DNA of 63,452 bases from Cohnella sp. WQ 127256 (GCF_024519285.1 NZ_JAMZCY010000015.1:1-63452), one strand, 5' to 3'; positions 8,933 through 18,021 are shown, counted from the first letter of the stretch. Notes: generated by a model not told the origin, from the letters alone. A program made the numbers and translations.

Positions 8933-8951
8933 GTCGTAAACAATTAAGCAA

Positions 8952-9347
8952 TTAAGTTAAGTTAAACCAGCCTAACGTAGAGCATTTATCAGCTTCTTTG
9001 GAAACAACTTCCTCAAGGCTAATATCTAGCAAATTACACATGGCTGACATGTAGAAAAGATTTTTACCCATTTCGTTACGAACGACTTCACTGCAATGCT
9101 CACAAAGGGCGCCTTCCATGTGGGATTTCGATTGGCGATTCGCTTGATCTAGCTGCATCTCCTCGGAAAAACCCTGATTTCTGGCGTTTAAAGCGATACA
9201 TCCACATTCTGTGATCGATTTGGATACGGCCCGGTTGACGGAAGCATTGGATTGACTGTATTTCGTGACAACATCGAGCAGACTGCGATGACGGAGCAAT
9301 AATTCCGACACCTGACTCTGAAACTCATGGAGCGTAGGTGCGCTCAT
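8952..9347 (-). CDS. Conserved protein of unknown function
   Basis: A 131-residue soluble protein that I cannot assign with confidence. It begins MSAPTLHEFQSQVSELLLRH and is largely helical by composition. It contains cysteine pairs CGC and CEHC, and its C-terminal block (NLFYMSAMCNLLDISLEEVV) resembles the last helices of MazG-like nucleotide pyrophosphohydrolases. Paenibacilli may carry similar proteins under a DUF label, but that is memory, not proof. The start is ATG 9347 (reading leftward) with AGGTGG five bases before it; the GTG at 9356 lies in that ribosome site. It has its own promoter and converges on pssA. Confidence 0.75.
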   Translation of the reverse strand: MSAPTLHEFQSQVSELLLRHRSLLDVVTKYSQSNASVNRAVSKSITECGCIALNARNQGFSEEMQLDQANRQSKSHMEGALCEHCSEVVRNEMGKNLFYMSAMCNLLDISLEEVVSKEADKCSTLGWFNLT

Positions 9348-9387
9348 CCGTTCCACCTCGGTTACCTTAGTTTACTTTTCCTCTTTT

Positions 9388-9416
9388 ATTATAGTTCATG
9401 GACTACGAGAATTCAA
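9388..9416 (-). promoter_or_regulatory. Sigma-A promoter of the minus-strand gene at 8952..9347
   Basis: On the minus strand TTGAAT (9416..9411) and a perfect TATAAT (9393..9388) are separated by exactly 17 bases, with the -10 box ~40 bases before the start codon. Strong match to the consensus. Confidence 0.8.
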
Positions 9417-9536
9417 AAGAAGTTGTTATTTTTCAAGAAACTTTAAGAAGCTTGTTGTAGGAAGGTTAGCAATTCGTAAATTGGAACATACTAGTAACGA
9501 AATTACTGACTTATTACAAGAAAGGGAGTGAATTTT

Positions 9537-10628
9537 ATGACAATGAAAAGAGTTATTCAAGCCATCGGCCTTCTGATAGGTGCAATGGTAGGTCAACAAA
9601 TGTCAAACTGGCAATCGTCCTCAGATGCTCCGTGGATGGGCAGTTTGCTAGGTGCAACAACAGGTACAGGCGGGACCTTTAGTATGGTTGTTGGAGCATG
9701 TGCGGGATTTTTATTTGCAACCTCTATCGCTAACCCTCTATCTCGTGCGTTGCAGCGGGGAATTGATAGGCTGTCCAGTTATCCTTTGTCGGACTTATTG
9801 TCTGGCGTTATCGGTGTGACCCTCGGACTTGCACTTTCTTCATTCCTGTATCCTTATGTGACGGATATTCCGTATGTAGGACAAGTATTAGCAGCGGGAA
9901 CGGCACTTGTGCTCGGATTTACCGGGCTAAAAATCGGTATGCACAAAAAGGATGAGGTAGGAGACTGGTTCCGGACTCGTAAAACGCTCGAAGCTCCTAA
10001 AAGTGAAGGGCCACGCTTCGAGGAACACAAGATTTTAGATACTAGCGTTATTATCGATGGGCGGATAGCCGACATTTGCAAAACTGGATTTATTGAAGGG
10101 ACACTAGTTATCCCCGAGTTCGTGCTAGAGGAGCTACAGCACATCGCGGATTCATCTGATTTGCTCAAACGGAATAGGGGGCGGAGAGGGTTGGATATTC
10201 TGAATAAAATTCAGAAGGAGCTGGATGTCAGAGTACTTATTTACGAGGATGCTAATGATGAGCCTGGGGAAGTAGACAGCAAGCTAGTTAAGCTCGCTAA
10301 GGTGATGCAGGGGAAAGTAGTCACGAACGATTTTAACTTGAACAAGGTTTGCGAGCTCCAAGGTGTATCTGTTCTGAACATTAATGATCTGGCTAACGCG
10401 GTTAAGCCTGTCGTGCTTCCTGGTGAAGAAATCGTCGTACAAGTGATCAAGGACGGCAAGGAGAATGGCCAAGGTGTTGCTTATTTAGACGATGGAACGA
10501 TGATTGTCGTTGAAGGCGGTAGGGAGTACATCGGGACGACAATGGAGGTACTCGTAACAAGCGTGTTACAAACCTCAGCAGGCAGAATGATCTTTGCGAA
10601 GCCTAAGCTATTGGAAAAAGCGCTCTAA
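9537..10628 (+). CDS. Membrane-anchored PIN/TRAM domain protein (YacL family)
   Basis: A 363-residue protein with four or so N-terminal hydrophobic segments (residues 1-135). A PIN nuclease-like domain follows, beginning ILDTSVIIDGRIADI (about 165-180) with the conserved aspartates, and a C-terminal TRAM RNA-binding domain. It is the YacL family, conserved at this place in Bacillales; the biological substrate is not established. The start is ATG 9537 with AAGGGAG eight bases upstream; a GTG at 9528 falls in the ribosome site. It heads the run toward ispD. Confidence 0.9.
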   Translation: MTMKRVIQAIGLLIGAMVGQQMSNWQSSSDAPWMGSLLGATTGTGGTFSMVVGACAGFLFATSIANPLSRALQRGIDRLSSYPLSDLLSGVIGVTLGLALSSFLYPYVTDIPYVGQVLAAGTALVLGFTGLKIGMHKKDEVGDWFRTRKTLEAPKSEGPRFEEHKILDTSVIIDGRIADICKTGFIEGTLVIPEFVLEELQHIADSSDLLKRNRGRRGLDILNKIQKELDVRVLIYEDANDEPGEVDSKLVKLAKVMQGKVVTNDFNLNKVCELQGVSVLNINDLANAVKPVVLPGEEIVVQVIKDGKENGQGVAYLDDGTMIVVEGGREYIGTTMEVLVTSVLQTSAGRMIFAKPKLLEKAL

Positions 10629-10715
10629 CAAGGTATGATAATAGAATTACGGGCGGGGCACGCTCTAGTGTCCTGTCTTTTGTTTTTAGTAGCACTTATA
10701 AGGGGATTATTTTCA

Positions 10716-11414
10716 ATGGATTGGGGAGCTGTTATAGTCGCTGCAGGGCGGGGAACTCGCATGGGAAGTGCGGATAACAAGCCTTACCTGCTGCTGGCTG
10801 GTCGTACCGTGCTTGCGCATACCTTAGATGCCTTTGAACGATGTCCCTCTGTGTCTTCGATCGTCTTGGTCGTATCCTCAGGGGAAGAGAAGAGAGCAGA
10901 TGAGGTTATAAGTGCTGAAGGTTTCGTTAAAGTGAAGCGTATTATACAGGGTGGCGCGGAGCGACAGGATAGTGTTTATGCGGGACTTGCTGAACTGGAC
11001 ACGGAAGGTGTGCTTGTCCATGATGCGGCTCGACCACTTGTGACATCCAAGCAGGTAGAAGCTTGTTGTAGGGCAGCGGAAGAGCATGGGTCATCTGCGC
11101 TAGCAGTTCCCGTTAAAGATACGATTAAAGTTTCCGATGGCAGCGGATTTATTGTTGCCACTCCGGAGCGCAGCACGCTGTGGAGTGTTCAAACTCCGCA
11201 GGCTTTTTTGCGTCAGGAGCTCATTCAAGCGCATCGACAGGCACGGGAAGAGAACGCCATGGCAACGGACGATGCCATGCTTATCGAACGGTTGGGGCGT
11301 AAAGTTGCGATTGTTAAAGGCGACTATGCGAACATCAAAATTACGACCCCAGAAGATTTGCCTATCGCGGAGCTGCTATTATCAAGGCGTCAACAGGAGG
11401 GGGATCCAGAATGA
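10716..11414 (+). CDS. ispD: 2-C-methyl-D-erythritol 4-phosphate cytidylyltransferase
   Basis: A 232-residue enzyme of the MEP isoprenoid pathway that transfers CMP from CTP to methylerythritol phosphate. Motifs are AAGRGTRMG near the N-terminus (nucleotide binding), VHDAARPL and VKDTIK. The start is ATG 10716, ten bases after AAGGGG; longer in-frame starts add a hydrophobic stretch foreign to the family. It overlaps ispF by four bases (ATGA), implying translational coupling of the two pathway genes. Confidence 0.94.
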   Translation: MDWGAVIVAAGRGTRMGSADNKPYLLLAGRTVLAHTLDAFERCPSVSSIVLVVSSGEEKRADEVISAEGFVKVKRIIQGGAERQDSVYAGLAELDTEGVLVHDAARPLVTSKQVEACCRAAEEHGSSALAVPVKDTIKVSDGSGFIVATPERSTLWSVQTPQAFLRQELIQAHRQAREENAMATDDAMLIERLGRKVAIVKGDYANIKITTPEDLPIAELLLSRRQQEGDPE

Positions 11415-11887
11415 TTAGAATAGGACAAGGGTTCGACGTTCATCAATTGGTGGAGGGTCGACCATGTATCATCGGCGGTGTCACCATTCCGTATGAGAAG
11501 GGTCTATTAGGACACTCGGATGCGGACGTACTTCTACATACGATAAGCGACGCTGTTCTTGGCGCACTTGCTCTTGGGGATATTGGGAAGCATTTTCCGG
11601 ATACTGACCCTGCATTTAAGGATGCGGATAGCGTTAAATTGTTAGAGCATGTGTGGGGCTTGATCAAGGAGCGCGGCTACAAGCTTGGTAACGTAGATGC
11701 GACGGTCATCGCACAGGCACCGAAAATGGCGCCGTACATCCCGGCGATGGTTACAGTCATTGCGCGCATATTAGAGTGCGAGGAATCCCAAGTTAACGTC
11801 AAAGCAACAACAACCGAACGACTAGGCTTTCCTGGTCGTGGCGAAGGTATCGCTTCCCAAGCGGCTGTACTGTTGGTGCGTAGCTGA
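11411..11887 (+). CDS. ispF: 2-C-methyl-D-erythritol 2,4-cyclodiphosphate synthase
   Basis: A 158-residue trimeric metal-dependent enzyme of the MEP pathway. Metal ligands are visible in GFDVHQL (D8, H10) and in the GHSDADVLLHTISD block. The C-terminal ATTTERLGFPGRGEG motif is intact. The start ATG overlaps the ispD stop, with AGGAGG just upstream. IspE, which acts between the two, is not in the window. Confidence 0.95.
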   Translation: MIRIGQGFDVHQLVEGRPCIIGGVTIPYEKGLLGHSDADVLLHTISDAVLGALALGDIGKHFPDTDPAFKDADSVKLLEHVWGLIKERGYKLGNVDATVIAQAPKMAPYIPAMVTVIARILECEESQVNVKATTTERLGFPGRGEGIASQAAVLLVRS

Positions 11888-11926
11888 GAAGGTACAAGCG
11901 AGTAAGTTACTTAGGAGGAAAATAAA

Positions 11927-13390
11927 ATGTCAAATAAAGTTCGCGTACGTTATGCGCCAAGTCCAACGGGACATCTACATATTGGTAACGCAAGAACAGC
12001 CATCTTCAATTATTTGTTCGCACGTCATCATGGCGGTGATTTCATCATTCGTATCGAGGACACGGATGTTAAACGCAACGTTGCCGGCGGTGAAGAAAGT
12101 CAGCTGAAGTACCTCAAATGGCTCGGGTTGGATTGGGACGAGAGTATTGATTGTCCAGGCGAATACGGTCCGTACCGTCAAACCGAACGCCTTGATATAT
12201 ACAGCTCCCATACACAGCAGCTTCTGGATCGGAAGCTAGCGTATCCCTGCTACTGCAATGAAGAGGAGCTGGAGCGGGAACGCGAGGAGCAATCCGCACG
12301 CGGTGAAACGCCGAAGTATTCCGGCAAATGTCGCAATCTAAGCGACGAGGAACAGGCAGCGTTAGCTGCTGAGGGCCGAGTTGCTAGCGTTCGGTTTACT
12401 ATTCCGGCTGATCGAACCTATACGTTCCAAGATACGGTTAAAGGTGAAATTTCTTTCCGCTCCGATGACTTCGGTGATTTTGTTATAGTGAAGAAGGATG
12501 GCATCCCAACGTACAACTACGCAGTAGCTGTTGATGACCATCTGATGGCGATCACCCATGTTCTGCGTGGTGAAGATCATATTACAAACACACCTCGCCA
12601 GTTGATGATCTATGAAGCATTTGACTGGGCCCCACCTGAATTTGGACATATGACGTTAATTGTTAACGATCAGCGCAAGAAGCTATCCAAACGCGACGAG
12701 TCGATCGTCCAATTCATTCAGCAATATGATGAGCTCGGTTATTTGCCAGAAGCACTCTTTAACTTCATCACCTTGCTCGGTTGGTCACCTGAAGGAGAAG
12801 AGGAGATCTATGGTCGCGAGCAGCTAATTGAGATTTTCAATGCGAACCGCTTATCCAAGAGCCCGGCAGTCTTCGATACGGCCAAGCTAAGCTGGTTGAA
12901 TCAGCACTATTTGAAGCAGCTTACACCAGAACAAGCTGTTGAGCTCTGTATTCCACACTTGAAGTCCGCTGGTCGATTACCTGAGAACCCTTGTGCGGAA
13001 GAAATGGTATGGGCAACGGCATTGGTCACATTGTTCAGGGACCACCTCCGATTTGGAGCAGAGATTGTATCGCTATCAGATCTGTTTTTCCAAAAGACGC
13101 TCGAACTGAACGATGAGGCGGCTGGCGTACTTGCGGAAGAAACGGTTCCTGTTGTACTGGAAGCTTTCCTGAGTGGTCTTGAAGTAGCAGGTGAAGAGGG
13201 CTTCACGATCGACAATATGAAAGTCCTGATTAAAGCTGTTCAAACAGCCACAGGAGTCAAGGGTAAGGGATTGTTCATGCCAATTCGTGTTGCGCTTACT
13301 GGACAGACACATGGACCGGACCTGAATGGTACGATTTGGCTACTGGGTCGCGATCAAGTGCTGGAGCGTCTTAAGCAACAACTAGGCTAA
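11927..13390 (+). CDS. gltX: Glutamyl-tRNA synthetase
   Basis: A 487-residue class I synthetase. The HIGH-type motif HIGN lies near residue 18 and the KMSKS-type motif is KLSKR. A CYC...C cysteine region around 105-125 resembles the zinc site of some GluRS. In Bacillales this enzyme is usually non-discriminating and also charges tRNA-Gln, which is then amidated; that is family knowledge, not shown here. AGGAGG precedes ATG 11927. cysE-cysS follow after a T-box, the same order as in Bacillus. Confidence 0.96.
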   Translation: MSNKVRVRYAPSPTGHLHIGNARTAIFNYLFARHHGGDFIIRIEDTDVKRNVAGGEESQLKYLKWLGLDWDESIDCPGEYGPYRQTERLDIYSSHTQQLLDRKLAYPCYCNEEELEREREEQSARGETPKYSGKCRNLSDEEQAALAAEGRVASVRFTIPADRTYTFQDTVKGEISFRSDDFGDFVIVKKDGIPTYNYAVAVDDHLMAITHVLRGEDHITNTPRQLMIYEAFDWAPPEFGHMTLIVNDQRKKLSKRDESIVQFIQQYDELGYLPEALFNFITLLGWSPEGEEEIYGREQLIEIFNANRLSKSPAVFDTAKLSWLNQHYLKQLTPEQAVELCIPHLKSAGRLPENPCAEEMVWATALVTLFRDHLRFGAEIVSLSDLFFQKTLELNDEAAGVLAEETVPVVLEAFLSGLEVAGEEGFTIDNMKVLIKAVQTATGVKGKGLFMPIRVALTGQTHGPDLNGTIWLLGRDQVLERLKQQLG

Positions 13391-13454
13391 CGTATAGAGC
13401 TCGTTGAGTCTCTTGTCACCTGCGTAATGTTGGGATATACTTGATCTATATCGA

Positions 13455-13765
13455 AAATGTGCGACGAACAGGAAAGTACGTTTCGCTTAAGGAATGTTCA
13501 GAGAAGGCGGTCTAGGCTGAGAGCCGCTCATTCTTACGAAACCGAATTGCGCCTGGGAGCTGTGTCACTGAGTGAACAATCGGTAGTGCTGCGATAACTT
13601 AATCGCGTGTACGGCAGGGATTGTTTAGGTAAGTGGTGCCGGGGGGATCTCGTTAACTATCCAATGAGGAGAAGTGTCGCTTACGGACTATGGACACATA
13701 CTCAAGCAGAGTGGGACCACGTCATGACGTCTCTGCAGCGATAAGCTGCAGGGACTTTTTTGTGT
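13455..13765 (+). promoter_or_regulatory. T-box riboswitch (tRNA-Cys) controlling cysE-cysS
   Basis: This ~310-base leader has the conserved T-box sequence variant GAGTGGGACCACG (13709..13721), which pairs with the tRNA acceptor end. An intrinsic terminator follows: GTCTCTGCAGC and GCTGCAGGGAC stem (13729..13755) then T6. Upstream lie Stem I hairpins; TGC at 13548..13550, within GAATTGCGCC, is the likely cysteine specifier codon. Uncharged tRNA-Cys should favour the antiterminator and expression of serine acetyltransferase and CysRS. The specifier is inferred from position and downstream genes. The leader fills most of the 416-base gltX-cysE gap. Confidence 0.9.
13729..13761 (+). terminator. 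T-box attenuator terminator
   Basis: An 11-bp stem with one G-U pair and a GATAA loop is followed by six T, immediately after the T-box consensus and ~45 bases before cysE. Confidence 0.9.
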
Positions 13766-13806
13766 TTAATTAGACCATTACAGAGAGAAGTAAGGGGGGA
13801 TAGGAT

Positions 13807-14469
13807 ATGGGGATGTGGAGAACAGTTAAATCTGACATAGATGCGGTGTTCGAGAATGACCCGGCAGCCCGAAGTTGGTTTGAAGTCGTATTTACGTATG
13901 CAGGATTACATGCCATATGGTCTCACCGTGTCGCCCATTTCTTTTTTCGCCGCGGTTTATGCTCCATTGCTCGTGTGATTTCACAGGTCAGCCGATTTTT
14001 CACTGGAATTGAGATTCACCCTGGGGCCCGGATCGGGAGTAAACTGTTCATAGATCATGGCATGGGTGTCGTCATTGGGGAAACCTGCGAAATCGGAGAT
14101 GAGGTTGTGATCTATCAAGGAGTAACGCTTGGGGGCACGGGTAAGGAAAAAGGCAAGCGTCACCCCACGATTGGTAATCGCGTCGTTATTGCTTCTGGGG
14201 CAAAAGTACTTGGATCATTCACTGTTGGAGATAACTCTAATATCGGAGCTAATTCTGTCGTCCTGCGTGAAGTGCCGCCCAACAGTACGGTGGTCGGAAT
14301 TCCGGGTAGGATCGTGAAGCGCAATGGGTTGAAAATAAGCGACCGTCTCGATCATACGAATTTGCCAGACCCGCTCATCGAAACCTTCCGTTTTATGCAG
14401 AAGGAAATAAATGAACTGAAATCGGAAATTGAACGTCTCAAAGAGGATAAAGGAGCTAAAATAACATGA
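13807..14469 (+). CDS. cysE: Serine O-acetyltransferase
   Basis: A 220-residue left-handed parallel beta-helix (hexapeptide repeat) acetyltransferase making O-acetylserine for cysteine synthesis. The catalytic region IDHGMGVVIGETCEIG and the following GVTLGGTGKEKGKRHPTIG are intact. The C-terminal ~30 residues form a charged, probably coiled-coil tail. It is four bases into an overlap with cysS (ATGA) and sits under the cysteine T-box, so cysteine supply and tRNA charging are controlled together. Confidence 0.96.
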   Translation: MGMWRTVKSDIDAVFENDPAARSWFEVVFTYAGLHAIWSHRVAHFFFRRGLCSIARVISQVSRFFTGIEIHPGARIGSKLFIDHGMGVVIGETCEIGDEVVIYQGVTLGGTGKEKGKRHPTIGNRVVIASGAKVLGSFTVGDNSNIGANSVVLREVPPNSTVVGIPGRIVKRNGLKISDRLDHTNLPDPLIETFRFMQKEINELKSEIERLKEDKGAKIT

Positions 14470-15878
14470 ATCTCAAAATTTACGATAGCATGACTAGGGA
14501 GCTACAGCCATTCATACCGCGTGAGCCCGGGAAAGTGAATATGTATGTGTGCGGTCCAACCGTGTACGATTATATTCATATCGGGAATGCGCGGCCGGTC
14601 ATATTCTTCGATGTTGTTCGCAGGTACTTGGAAGCCATCGGATTCCAGGTTAATTACATTGTTAACTACACAGATGTAGATGATAAAATGATTCGCAAAG
14701 CGACGGAGTTGGGCATTACGGTTCCTGAATTAGCCGAACGTTTCATTACCGCATTCAAGGAAGATCGGGAAGCGTTAGGGGCTCTTCCCCCCACGGTATC
14801 GCCGCGTGTCATGGAGACGATGCCTGAAATTATTGCATTCATTCAAGATCTGGTGGACCAAGGGGTTGCCTACGAGAACGGTGGGGATGTTTACTTCCGC
14901 ACGGGTTCATTTTCTGAGTACGGTAAGTTGTCTCATAAAAACCTGGATGAATTGCAATATGGCATTCGTATCGACGTGGATGAGCGTAAAGAAAGTGCAC
15001 AGGATTTCGTGCTTTGGAAAGCGGCAAAGCCTGGAGAAATTTACTGGTCAAGTCCATGGGGAGATGGGAGACCGGGTTGGCATATTGAGTGCTCGGCAAT
15101 GATACGCAAATACGCGGGAGATACTTTGGATATTCATGGTGGGGGTCACGATCTACAATTCCCTCATCATGAGTGTGAGATTGCACAGTCCGAATCTCTA
15201 ACGGGTCAACCTCTATCTCGTAATTGGATGCATAATGGCTTCGTTAATATCAATAATGAGAAGATGTCGAAGTCTCTCGGAAATGGAGTTACTGTACGCC
15301 AGTTGCTCCAAGGCATGAGTAAATATGCCATTCGATACTTGATGCTTGCCACTCACTATCGTAGTCCGCTTAATTTCAGCGAGGAGACGATTCGCCAGGC
15401 AACCAATAGTATTGATCGGCTAACAAATTGTCGGGACAATGTGAAGCATAGGCTATCCTCTGTTGCGCAGGGCAATTTAGCGCTTGCGGGAGATGAGGGG
15501 CTTAAGGAACGACTGAAGCAGCTTGCGAAGGATTTCCATTCGCGCATGGAAGATGACTTTAGTACACCAGATGCAATTACAGCTTGGTTCGGTCTCGTCT
15601 CTGAAGTAAACACTTATTTGCAGAGAGAAGCAGTAAGTGAAACGAGTTTACTGTTCATTCTAGCTCAAATCGATGAGATGAATGGCATTTTGGGACTGTT
15701 ACCCACGATTGAGGAAGCGGGATTGTTGGATGATGAAGTCGATGCGCTAATTGCCGAGCGGGCGGCAGCGCGTGCTAACCGGAACTTTGCTCGTTCGGAT
15801 GAGATTCGCGACTTATTGGCGAGTCGGGGAATTTTATTGGATGATACACCTCAAGGCGTTCGTTGGCGGCGCAAATGA
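14466..15878 (+). CDS. cysS: Cysteinyl-tRNA synthetase
   Basis: A 470-residue class I synthetase. The HIGH-type motif HIGNAR occurs near residue 38 and KMSKS in NNEKMSKSLGNG. Candidate zinc ligands are the cysteine in YVCGPTVYDY, the cysteine in GWHIECSAM and the HHEC block. It overlaps cysE upstream and mrnC downstream by four bases each, giving a tightly coupled cluster. Confidence 0.97.
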   Translation: MNLKIYDSMTRELQPFIPREPGKVNMYVCGPTVYDYIHIGNARPVIFFDVVRRYLEAIGFQVNYIVNYTDVDDKMIRKATELGITVPELAERFITAFKEDREALGALPPTVSPRVMETMPEIIAFIQDLVDQGVAYENGGDVYFRTGSFSEYGKLSHKNLDELQYGIRIDVDERKESAQDFVLWKAAKPGEIYWSSPWGDGRPGWHIECSAMIRKYAGDTLDIHGGGHDLQFPHHECEIAQSESLTGQPLSRNWMHNGFVNINNEKMSKSLGNGVTVRQLLQGMSKYAIRYLMLATHYRSPLNFSEETIRQATNSIDRLTNCRDNVKHRLSSVAQGNLALAGDEGLKERLKQLAKDFHSRMEDDFSTPDAITAWFGLVSEVNTYLQREAVSETSLLFILAQIDEMNGILGLLPTIEEAGLLDDEVDALIAERAAARANRNFARSDEIRDLLASRGILLDDTPQGVRWRRK

Positions 15879-16309
15879 CGGAGCGGGAAAGCTTTGCTCT
15901 AGCTCCAGTCATCTCGCCGCTCTTGCCTACTGATGTTCCCGTCCATCTACTTTCTCCCGTTGTGCTTGCCTACGTTGGGGATGCTGTATTCGAAATTTAT
16001 ATTAGACAAAGACTCGTAGCCGGTTTCAATCGGAAGCCCAATGAGCTGCATCGTGCGGCTACGAGTTATGTTTCCGCCGCTGCCCAAGCCAAGCTTTTGC
16101 AGAGATGGATGCCGTTGCTTACGGAAGAGGAAGCGGACATCGTGCGCCGCGGTCGCAATACCAAATCAGGCCAGCCTCCGAAAAATGCTGATCCTGCTGA
16201 CTATCGCCATGCCACGGCATTAGAGTGCTTAGTTGGTCACCTGTATTATCAAGGGGCGAAGGAACGCTTGGAGCAGCTAGTGAATTTAGCTTTTACTCAA
16301 ACAGATTAG
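15875..16309 (+). CDS. mrnC: Mini-ribonuclease III
   Basis: A 144-residue protein formed of an RNase III catalytic domain without the double-stranded RNA binding domain. It cleaves 23S rRNA precursor stems in Bacillus. The block VVLAYVGDAVFEIYIR carries the conserved acidic residues, and RGRNTKSGQPPKN and ATALECLVGHLY are typical. I start it at ATG 15875, which overlaps the cysS stop as ATGA; a TTG at 15863 would add four residues. Confidence 0.93.
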   Translation: MTERESFALAPVISPLLPTDVPVHLLSPVVLAYVGDAVFEIYIRQRLVAGFNRKPNELHRAATSYVSAAAQAKLLQRWMPLLTEEEADIVRRGRNTKSGQPPKNADPADYRHATALECLVGHLYYQGAKERLEQLVNLAFTQTD

Positions 16310-16342
16310 ACGGATCGCAATAACTGATAAAGGAAGATGATA

Positions 16343-17329
16343 ATGAACAATCACAATTCGAGAACACCAGGTAATCGTACTGATAATGGATCGAAGCCAT
16401 ATGCTGCAAATGATAGTAAATCGGGGTGGAACTCCTCGAGTAATGGTCGCAAGGAAAAGGATAAGCGCCATCAAGCAGCTCCAGCTAACAAGGAATCTCA
16501 GGCGGATAATGAGCAGTGGACAGAAGAAAGTGCGTTAAAGGGTGAAGATGAATACTTGGCAGGTAAGCACCCTGTGCTAGAAGCGATGAAGGCAGGACGG
16601 TCAATTAATAAAATTTTCATTTCTAATCAAGCCCAACGTCATCTTGTGCAACCGATAATGGAGGAAGCTAAGGCGCGAGGTATCGTTGTTCAACAAGTGG
16701 AGAAAAGCAAGCTGGATCGGTTGGTACCTGATATGCAGCATCAGGGAGTCGTTGCCCAAGCAGCAGCTGTTGCATATGTGGAAGTGGACGAGCTGTTGGC
16801 GCGCGCTGCAGAGCGCGGAGAAGCCCCTCTCATCGTCTTGCTCGATGAACTGGAAGATCCACACAATCTTGGCTCCGTCTTACGTACGGCCGACTGTACT
16901 GGCGTACACGGCGTGATCGTTCCGAAACGCAGAAGTGCTGGGCTAACAGCAGTCGTTGCGAAAACATCCGCAGGCGCAGTTGAATATGTTCCTGTTGCCC
17001 GCGTGGCAAACTTGGTGCAAACGATGGAGAAGCTTAAGGCTGCTGGACTATGGATAGCTGGAGCTGATGTTGGTGCCAAGGAGGGTTTCTACGAAACAGA
17101 TCTGACAGGACCGCTCGCAATTGTAATCGGTAATGAAGGACAAGGACTTTCTAGACTCGTTAGAGAAAGATGTGACTTCATCCTGTCTCTTCCTATGGCT
17201 GGACAAATCAACTCGCTTAATGCATCCGTTGCAGCGGGAGTTATCCTGTATGAGGTTGTTCGTCAACGTCAACAAGAGGCTAAGAAAAGAGGCGTATTGC
17301 AAGCAAGTTCGACTTCGGATCATGCATGA
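16343..17329 (+). CDS. rlmB: 23S rRNA (guanosine-2'-O-)-methyltransferase RlmB
   Basis: A 328-residue SPOUT methyltransferase of the TrmH/RlmB family (YacO in Bacillus). The L30e-like substrate-binding domain begins at EYLAGKHPVLEAMKAG. The knot region carries NEGQGLSRLVRERCD and SLPMAGQINSLNASVA. The first ~70 residues are a low-complexity Asn/Ser/Lys-rich extension, absent from the 249-residue B. subtilis protein. ATG 16343 is chosen for AAGGAA seven bases upstream; ATG 16337 would be too close to it. Confidence 0.92.
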   Translation: MNNHNSRTPGNRTDNGSKPYAANDSKSGWNSSSNGRKEKDKRHQAAPANKESQADNEQWTEESALKGEDEYLAGKHPVLEAMKAGRSINKIFISNQAQRHLVQPIMEEAKARGIVVQQVEKSKLDRLVPDMQHQGVVAQAAAVAYVEVDELLARAAERGEAPLIVLLDELEDPHNLGSVLRTADCTGVHGVIVPKRRSAGLTAVVAKTSAGAVEYVPVARVANLVQTMEKLKAAGLWIAGADVGAKEGFYETDLTGPLAIVIGNEGQGLSRLVRERCDFILSLPMAGQINSLNASVAAGVILYEVVRQRQQEAKKRGVLQASSTSDHA

Positions 17330-17870
17330 GAAACGAAAGTTTCTGCGTGAGGATGTACTGCTTGTAGATGGCTATAACATTATAGGGGCATGGCCTGAGC
17401 TGGCTAGTCTTAAGAGTGAGAAGCTGGAAGATGCAAGGGATCGGCTTCTCGACATGCTGTCTGATTACCAAAGCTATGCGGGACTCATCGTCATCGTCGT
17501 GTTTGATGCGTTCCGTGTACCTGGTTCCGGTGCTGAATACCGTCATCGTAAAAAGATGCAGGTTGTATTTACAAGGGAACGGGAAACCGCGGATGAGTGT
17601 ATAGAAAGACTGGTAGGCGAATGGATATCCGTGCGACGCAACATCTATGTGGCGACTTCCGATCAGGTTGAACAGCATGTCGCATTTGGTCGCGGGGCGC
17701 TCCGAGTTTCGGCACGTGAATTAAGGATAGAAGTTCGGCAGAGTAGAACGGAAATACAAACAGCAATTACTAGAGATTCTCAAATTAAGAAAAATCCGTT
17801 AGACGGAATATTGCCTGATGATGTGCAACGTCGACTGGAACGTATGAGACGAGGACTTGATGATAGTTGA
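17322..17870 (+). CDS. rae1: Rae1 (YacP) NYN-domain ribosome-associated endoribonuclease
   Basis: A 182-residue PIN-like NYN nuclease. LLVDGYNIIGAWPEL holds the first catalytic aspartate, VIVVFDAF the second, and ETADECIERL and VATSDQVEQ complete the site. In B. subtilis Rae1 enters the ribosomal A site and cuts mRNA. The start ATG at 17322 overlaps rlmB by eight bases and has no strong ribosome site, which suggests translational coupling; no longer start gives family-like sequence. Confidence 0.9.
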   Translation: MHEKRKFLREDVLLVDGYNIIGAWPELASLKSEKLEDARDRLLDMLSDYQSYAGLIVIVVFDAFRVPGSGAEYRHRKKMQVVFTRERETADECIERLVGEWISVRRNIYVATSDQVEQHVAFGRGALRVSARELRIEVRQSRTEIQTAITRDSQIKKNPLDGILPDDVQRRLERMRRGLDDS

Positions 17871-17933
17871 ATGCCGTTGGTTTTTAATTACATTTTTTCC
17901 ACCGCCGACACAAGGGTAGAAATGGCAATTACA

Positions 17934-17962
17934 TTGACGCTATGCGCTAGATCAAGTATATT
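17934..17962 (+). promoter_or_regulatory. Sigma-A promoter of sigH
   Basis: TTGACG (17934..17939) and TATATT (17957..17962) are spaced 17 bases apart, ~60 bases upstream of the sigH start. Confidence 0.75.
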
Positions 17963-18021
17963 GATAATAGTTTAATAGAGATCGAAGTTCCAGATCACCA
18001 TTGCAGACCGGAGGGATGTTC

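Noticed and set aside
10629..10715. Terminator between the PIN/TRAM gene and ispD
   Set aside because: A possible GGGGCAC/GTGTCCT stem has two G-U pairs and an interrupted T-run, so it is not convincing.
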